A program made the translations under genes and the position numbers. A stretch of DNA of 64,000 nucleotides, taken from contig JAETRI010000001.1 of the NCBI GenBank assembly GCA_021770245.1, positions 62,001-126,000 on the forward strand, in the 5' to 3' direction. Shown in pieces: positions 59,363 through 64,000 of this stretch. The number at the start of each line of letters is the position of its first letter. The stretch's first letter is position 1. Origin of the DNA: Lachnospiraceae bacterium. Lineage in GTDB: Bacteria; Bacillota; Clostridia; Lachnospirales; Lachnospiraceae. Under the pieces are notes generated by a model. The model was not told the DNA's origin. It ran no database searches and saw only the letters and a program-made list of their open reading frames with translations.

Positions 59363-60946
59363 TCAGCCGGGCAGTTTCACCACCACCTGGCCGTCTATTT
59401 TCCGCACGCTTCCTTCCGCAGGATAGACCGGCATCTGCTTTACTTCTTCATTCTCATACAGCTTAACCCGTTCCTCATTGGGAAGGGTTTCCAGCCTGAA
59501 ACCCAGAAATTCCATACAGAAATCCGTAACGTCCAATTCGTTTCGGATCATCGTCCTGGAATCCACGTCCCTCATTCCGTCCAAATCCGCAAAGATCTCC
59601 ATCTCCTCCGGGAAATCCACCGCAAAGATCCGAACCTGCTTTAACATGTTTTTCGTTTCGATATCCGATTCATTGATAAATGCAACCGGGACATCATGAT
59701 CATATCCCGGGCATTCCTCCAGGCGCAGGGTCATTTTCGTCATCCAGGAATAGGTCGCCTCGTAGGCCAGATCCATTCTGGCATAAATACGGTTAGTCGT
59801 CAAATAATTCATGTAAACGGTACATGCCACCGCTATAGCGCAAATCCCTGCCACAGCCTTTCCCACACGTTTCCGCTTCGGGAAAACAAAATGCTCGCAG
59901 CAGATTACCGCAAGAAAGTAAGGGACCTCAAATGCAATCATGCTCACGGGCCATAACCGGTTGCGGCTGATAACCGACAGATTGTTAACCGCCACCGGAA
60001 TCATGGCGACAATCCCCCAAAAGATAACCTGCTCATACCATTTTCTCTTGCTCCTGTAATAGAATACCGCCATCAGGAGAAGTACGGCTGCCAGGATAAT
60101 CACATGAAGCACATTCTGTCTTTCGTCCCCGGTAAAACCCCCGTCTCGAAAGAAAAATGCCAGAAATTGATAATAAGCCGCCCTTCCATACCAATAGATC
60201 TCCTTCAGGCTGCCATACTGCCCGAGCTTGTCCATATCCTGATAAGAAGAGAAGCCGATTCCGGTGATTCCCTGAATCACCCGGGTTATCAGATAGTAAA
60301 CTCCTAAGGAGAAAGCCAGATTGATACAACAGGCAATCCCCCGCTTCATAAAATCGACAAATTCCGTTTTCCCGCGCACATAATCGATAAACAGGGTGGC
60401 CGCCAGCAGCACCGCTCCAAGGCACCAATAGGGCTGATAGATCGCACAGACCACCGCCATCAGCAGACAGCCCGGAAAAAATGCGGCCTTTTTCCATTTG
60501 ATCATGGCATAGACATACAAAACAGACAGGGCAAGAGCCGCAAAATAGGCATCCGCCGTATACATATAACAGAAGGTGCTGGCTATCACCGGAAACGTGA
60601 CGAGCACTGCTCCGCTCAGCCCGATTGCGATGTCCGAATGCAGCTCCCATATGGAAACCAGCATGGCCGCCGCCATCCCCATATAAAGGACGCTGAGTGC
60701 GCCGATCACCCAGGGAAGCACAGGGGTAGAACTGATTTTCAAAAAGAGCAGAATCGCCCACCTGCCCAGCCCGATATAATGTTCCGTGGTTTCCCTGTCC
60801 AAAATGGAGTTCACGCAATCATGATTGAGGATCAGATTGGTAAACGCATACATATGGGTGAAGAGCCCCAGAAGAACCGTCAGAACAAAAGCCTTTTTCT
60901 GTTCCCTTGTCCCCCTGTCAAACAGATTGATATTCCACTCAGCCAT
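59363..60946 (-). CDS. GtrII-like membrane glucosyltransferase
   Basis: 527 residues from ATG 60946 (GGAGGATTACA upstream). The N-terminus is followed by about ten membrane helices. NHDCVNSILDRETTEHYIGL then GRWAILLFL near residue 45 is the conserved loop of the GtrII (Glucos_trans_II) group, which adds glucose to O-antigen from a polyprenyl donor. The acidic residues in the first loop fit GT-C catalysis. The C-terminal 150 residues are extracytoplasmic. It probably adds a side-chain glucose to the exported glycan. Confidence 0.72.
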   Translation of the reverse strand: MAEWNINLFDRGTREQKKAFVLTVLLGLFTHMYAFTNLILNHDCVNSILDRETTEHYIGLGRWAILLFLKISSTPVLPWVIGALSVLYMGMAAAMLVSIWELHSDIAIGLSGAVLVTFPVIASTFCYMYTADAYFAALALSVLYVYAMIKWKKAAFFPGCLLMAVVCAIYQPYWCLGAVLLAATLFIDYVRGKTEFVDFMKRGIACCINLAFSLGVYYLITRVIQGITGIGFSSYQDMDKLGQYGSLKEIYWYGRAAYYQFLAFFFRDGGFTGDERQNVLHVIILAAVLLLMAVFYYRSKRKWYEQVIFWGIVAMIPVAVNNLSVISRNRLWPVSMIAFEVPYFLAVICCEHFVFPKRKRVGKAVAGICAIAVACTVYMNYLTTNRIYARMDLAYEATYSWMTKMTLRLEECPGYDHDVPVAFINESDIETKNMLKQVRIFAVDFPEEMEIFADLDGMRDVDSRTMIRNELDVTDFCMEFLGFRLETLPNEERVKLYENEEVKQMPVYPAEGSVRKIDGQVVVKLPG

Positions 60947-60989
60947 TGTAATCCTCCATTCCTTCCATAGTCCCGCAGACTCTCCCGTC

Positions 60990-62543
60990 TCAGCCATGCC
61001 GGCCTCTTGTCCGCCGGACCGTCTGCCATCCCATGCCGGCTGCCATCCCGGCCGCTGCTCCCCACACTGCCGCGCTCACTTCTCCCCGGATCCGTTCCAT
61101 GGAAAGGATATTTCCTCTCAATTCGTAGACATCCTCTCCGGGGCTCATGTCTCCCAGGAACAAGCTGTTTTTCCTGTTCCACTCCTGCCCTTCTTCCACC
61201 GTGAAAAAGTCCCCGAAACGTTCCGCCAGTCCCCTGTTCACATAGACCTGTTCCGGTTCCTTCCAGCATATTTGAAAGAGGATGAGGAAAAGAGCAGCCA
61301 TAAGCGCTCCGCACGCCACACATTGTCTGCAGCGGAGTTTTTTCCCTGCTCCCCCAATATGCTCCCTTACGGTAGAGATGGCCGGAACCTGTATGGAAAC
61401 CGACCCTCCTTTCAGGAAACGGACCTTTTTATTCCACAGGTTTACCCCTTCTCCATCCAGCAAGTCATTATATATATAATCCCCCACGAAAAACAGGGAA
61501 AGATTTTTAAACGACAGGTTGAACAAAAACTGTTCCGTCACTCCGGCCAGCGAGATGCTCAGAAGAATACCCGCATCATTGAATCTTCCCTTTTTCACTT
61601 CTGCGTGAATCGTCAGCAGATAGGCCGTTACAAACAACACAAACGCCACAATACCATAATACATGAGCAGATATGCAAAGGAGCTGTCCAACGTCAAGTG
61701 AGCTTCTGTCTCAATCGTGGTATCCGTTCCAAACCAGGAAACCCGGAACTCATGGAAATAAAAATACACCAGTTCAAACCGCGTGGAAAGCAGCTTGTTA
61801 AAAAAGTCGAAGAGTCTTCCCTTGATCACCAGCGGTCCCGCAATGGGAAAGACGATACAAAACGGCGCCACGCACTGTAATAGGATTTTCTCCGGGCCCG
61901 AAGGAGTCCTGCGCAGATCAAAATACAAATTCAGACACAGATGGAAGGTGACGATGATCACCCCGGTATAACTCATGGAATACAGGAAAATGTAAAGATT
62001 TCCCAAAAACAGAAGCCCGCAGGCCGCCCACAGCCGCTTTCCCCGCATCGGGAACACATACAGAAGCAGCATTACGACTACAAAGTAGGTAACGTGCAGC
62101 ACATTGGGATGGGTATAGCCCAGGGAATATCGGATGATCGGCCCAAGCCCGAGCCTGGAATGCACCACCACCACCCCGTCCCCCAGGCCCAGGACGCCCC
62201 GCAGGACGGAAAAGAGGAAGGTCGGTCCCCAGATGCACAACGTTACCCTCATGACCCGGCGGATGGGAACGCCTTTCATTCCGATCACCATACAGACCGC
62301 CGCCAGGGCCGCCGTTTCTTTGGAACTCTTCCAAATAGCGGCCGCCATCAGAAGGAGCGCCGCATTCAGGCACCATTCCTTCCGATTATAATCGGTTATA
62401 AGCAGCTTGATGCAAAAGCACAGATAAGCGGCAGCAAGACAGATCGTAAACGGCTTCTGTCCCCCCGTCCATCCGATCCCCTTTGCCCCCATGGTAAGGA
62501 GCAGGAAAAGATAATATAGGATTTCCCCCTTTGTCACCGTCAT
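60990..62543 (-). CDS. Wzy-like O-antigen/capsule polymerase candidate
   Basis: 517 residues from ATG 62543, which overlaps the upstream gene stop by 4 nt (ATGA). About eleven membrane helices and a large loop (RLGLGPIIRYSLGYTHPNVL) in the middle, as in Wzy proteins. SSFAYLLMYYGIVAFVLFV gives the conserved late helix, and a soluble C-terminus of about 100 residues follows. It is the only polymerase-like protein I see in the window. Wzy families share little sequence, so the assignment rests on topology and context. Confidence 0.6.
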   Translation of the reverse strand: MTVTKGEILYYLFLLLTMGAKGIGWTGGQKPFTICLAAAYLCFCIKLLITDYNRKEWCLNAALLLMAAAIWKSSKETAALAAVCMVIGMKGVPIRRVMRVTLCIWGPTFLFSVLRGVLGLGDGVVVVHSRLGLGPIIRYSLGYTHPNVLHVTYFVVVMLLLYVFPMRGKRLWAACGLLFLGNLYIFLYSMSYTGVIIVTFHLCLNLYFDLRRTPSGPEKILLQCVAPFCIVFPIAGPLVIKGRLFDFFNKLLSTRFELVYFYFHEFRVSWFGTDTTIETEAHLTLDSSFAYLLMYYGIVAFVLFVTAYLLTIHAEVKKGRFNDAGILLSISLAGVTEQFLFNLSFKNLSLFFVGDYIYNDLLDGEGVNLWNKKVRFLKGGSVSIQVPAISTVREHIGGAGKKLRCRQCVACGALMAALFLILFQICWKEPEQVYVNRGLAERFGDFFTVEEGQEWNRKNSLFLGDMSPGEDVYELRGNILSMERIRGEVSAAVWGAAAGMAAGMGWQTVRRTRGRHG

Positions 62544-64000
62544 TTCGCACGTTCCTTTCCTGCTTCCTCCCCCTTCGGGGCTGCCGCAAATCTTCGTTTC
62601 ATCCGGCCCGCCAGGCCCGCGTCCTTTCCCGCAGTCAATACCATCCCCGCCAGGAAAAGAAGGGATACCGCCTCGCTCAGCCGCCAATACCAGGGCTCCG
62701 CAAAGCGCACCGTGAAGCTCCCCCGATAGCCTCCGGGAATTTCCACCCGGACCCGTCCGGAGGTACCGGCCGCAAGCGCCAGCCTGCTCCCGTCTGCACT
62801 CTGTGCCCGATAACCCTGATACATAAGCAGAGGCACCTCCACCCATGCCGCCTCCCCGGTCAGATTGGACAGCTCCACCCGGATCCCCTTTTTCATCCGT
62901 TCCCAATTCTCCACCGAAACGCAGCTGGCATCAAAGGTCGGCCGGTCCACATAGTTCTCCAAATCGCTGTCCTGCGGGAGATATTCCCCGCCCCCGATCT
63001 CGCCGCCGGTCAGATTTCCTCCCTGATAGACGCGCATGGGAGGCGTTTCCAGAAGGACCGCGCTTTCCAGGCTGATCCCCTGCCACAGCGCCACACCGAC
63101 GAATACGACGGCCATGACCTGTTTTCCCCTTCCCCCTTCCGGCGCATGCTGCAGGGCCAGGCAGATCAGCCAGGCCAGAAACACCCCGGCCATAGCCAGG
63201 AAGCGCCAGGGATACTGCAGGCTTCTTTCGGGATATTGGAGTATCGGGAAAGCCTTGGCCAGCGCGGACCAGGGAACCAGATAAGTGGTCAGAAGCAGGC
63301 TCAGCAGGCAGAACAGCAGGCAAATCCTTCCGGTCCTTTTCTTTGTTTCGTGCCTGGTCTCCCCGGGCAGCAGAAACCAGACGGCCAGGGCCGCCAGGGA
63401 TGCCAGGCCGGGTGTCTGGGGCATTTCGCCCATCACCCCCGCATGATGTCCCAATGACATGGCCGTCACCTGATAGGTATTCATAAACAGCTGGGCCACA
63501 AAGGAGGCGCGTTCGTCCATACGGAACATCGTATACCCTTCCGCATCATTGATCACAAACATGCCGTTTTTCATATAGTCCAGGAAAGGCACCAATGACC
63601 ACAGGCACAGGGCCGCGATCCCTCCGGCCGCCTTTGCCAGAACCACAAAAGTCTGTTTCCGGAAGGTCCTCTTCCACCCGATCACACACAGCAGGATCAC
63701 GAACAGGGCGACCATTTCGCAGGAAATCATGTGGCAGTGATAGATGCCCGCACAGCCCAGAGCAATGATGCGCCAGCTTTTCCGGTGGGCGGATGACCCC
63801 TCCGGTTCCGTATAGGCCAGCCAGAAGCCATACAGCACCAGCGGTAAGAACACCATCGCGGTATATTCCCCCACCGCCGCCCGGCCGTAAATACAGGTCA
63901 TCCTGTAAATGTTCATCGTATATACACAGGTACATACCAGCCCGATCTTCTTACTTTTCCCCATCCCGGAAAAACAGTGCCACGCCAGAAAGGCGGTGGC
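62540..64000 (-). CDS. YfhO/PTPS-related-like membrane protein (5' end outside window)
   Basis: The frame is open to the right edge (ATAFLAWHCFSGMGKSKKIG and on), so the gene starts beyond it. At least 480 residues with about nine membrane helices and a C-terminal beta-rich domain. NIYRMTCIYGRAAVGEYTAM then VFLPLVLYGFWLAY matches the pattern of 6-pyruvoyl-tetrahydropterin-synthase-related and YfhO-like GT-C proteins; GYRAQSADGSRLALAAGTSG and the rest of the end resemble the YfhO periplasmic domain. A membrane glycosyltransferase role is likely. It is translationally coupled to the polymerase gene. Confidence 0.65.
   Translation of the reverse strand, partial: ATAFLAWHCFSGMGKSKKIGLVCTCVYTMNIYRMTCIYGRAAVGEYTAMVFLPLVLYGFWLAYTEPEGSSAHRKSWRIIALGCAGIYHCHMISCEMVALFVILLCVIGWKRTFRKQTFVVLAKAAGGIAALCLWSLVPFLDYMKNGMFVINDAEGYTMFRMDERASFVAQLFMNTYQVTAMSLGHHAGVMGEMPQTPGLASLAALAVWFLLPGETRHETKKRTGRICLLFCLLSLLLTTYLVPWSALAKAFPILQYPERSLQYPWRFLAMAGVFLAWLICLALQHAPEGGRGKQVMAVVFVGVALWQGISLESAVLLETPPMRVYQGGNLTGGEIGGGEYLPQDSDLENYVDRPTFDASCVSVENWERMKKGIRVELSNLTGEAAWVEVPLLMYQGYRAQSADGSRLALAAGTSGRVRVEIPGGYRGSFTVRFAEPWYWRLSEAVSLLFLAGMVLTAGKDAGLAGRMKRRFAAAPKGEEAGKERAK

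Noticed and set aside
62544-62906. Upstream extension of the Wzy-like protein to 62906
   Set aside because: The added residues are a Gly/Arg-rich shadow of the YfhO-like gene; ATG 62543 overlaps that gene's stop in the usual ATGA manner.
1-64000. tRNA, rRNA, riboswitch or CRISPR elements
   Set aside because: I found no cloverleaf, rRNA signature, known riboswitch core or spaced repeat array on reading the intergenic regions.

Overview
The window is one long surface-polysaccharide (capsule or wall-glycopolymer) biosynthesis region from a low-to-mid GC Gram-positive. It is most likely a gut clostridium of the Lachnospiraceae type. The reasons are strong GGAGG ribosome-binding sites, an LTA-synthase-like and TagF-like wall-polymer set, a lic-type phosphocholine module, and DUF2304, DUF2142 and GT-D families. 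Species is inferred from family content only; no rRNA or tRNA is present. Base composition is a mosaic: about 14-19 kb and 22-30 kb are very AT-rich, while 45-64 kb is clearly GC-rich, suggesting assembly by several transfers.

Layout. (1) 1-4058, minus strand: a heptose-nucleotide operon (gmhA, gmhB, an epimerase, an HldE-like enzyme with its two domains in reversed order) ending in a radical SAM gene cut by the window edge. (2) 4059-4490: a divergent control region with a promoter, a terminator hairpin and an 18-bp inverted repeat around it. (3) 4491-11143, plus strand: an alkaline-phosphatase-superfamily protein, a CysC-like kinase, a PEP-synthase-like kinase, a class I glutamine amidotransferase, a cytidylyltransferase and a methyltransferase. 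This matches, enzyme by enzyme, the Campylobacter jejuni O-methyl phosphoramidate (MeOPN) pathway. (4) 11268-13968: a PIN toxin-antitoxin pair, an IS21-like end with 22-bp repeats, a broken second neuB, a methyltransferase, a decayed ATP-grasp gene and a DinJ-type antitoxin fragment. (5) 13969-20429, minus: nonulosonate (sialic or legionaminic acid) genes neuB, acyltransferase, aminotransferase with a G10 tract, neuC, neuA, then an IS1380-like relic beside a truncated nucleotidyltransferase, then a legB-like dehydratase. (6) 20453-29966, minus: ABC flippase, transferases, and a WlbA/WbpE-like pair for a 3-amino sugar.

(7) 30059-32345: a plus-strand glycosyltransferase and a DUF2304/GT2 pair. 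(8) 32516-41718, minus: two LTA-synthase-like membrane phosphotransferases, BCCT choline transporter, LicC, LicA, a YidC-TagF fusion and a small membrane protein, behind a near-consensus promoter. (9) 41939-44949, plus: an unrecognised three-gene operon (nitrilase-domain protein, winged-helix protein, helical protein). (10) 45024-52995, minus: GC-rich glycosyltransferase/ABC flippase/radical SAM operon. (11) 53361-64000: large GT-C-like membrane proteins, an acyltransferase, a GtrII-like protein, a Wzy-like polymerase and a YfhO/PTPS-related-like membrane protein, with a 220-bp near-perfect palindrome between convergent genes.

Together the genes predict a glycopolymer carrying heptose, a nonulosonate, a 3-amino sugar, phosphocholine, glycerol-phosphate-type groups and an O-methyl phosphoramidate cap. 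At least two homopolymeric G tracts and one possible invertible element could vary its expression. The most notable candidates are the phosphoramidate pathway, the nitrilase operon and the YidC-TagF fusion.
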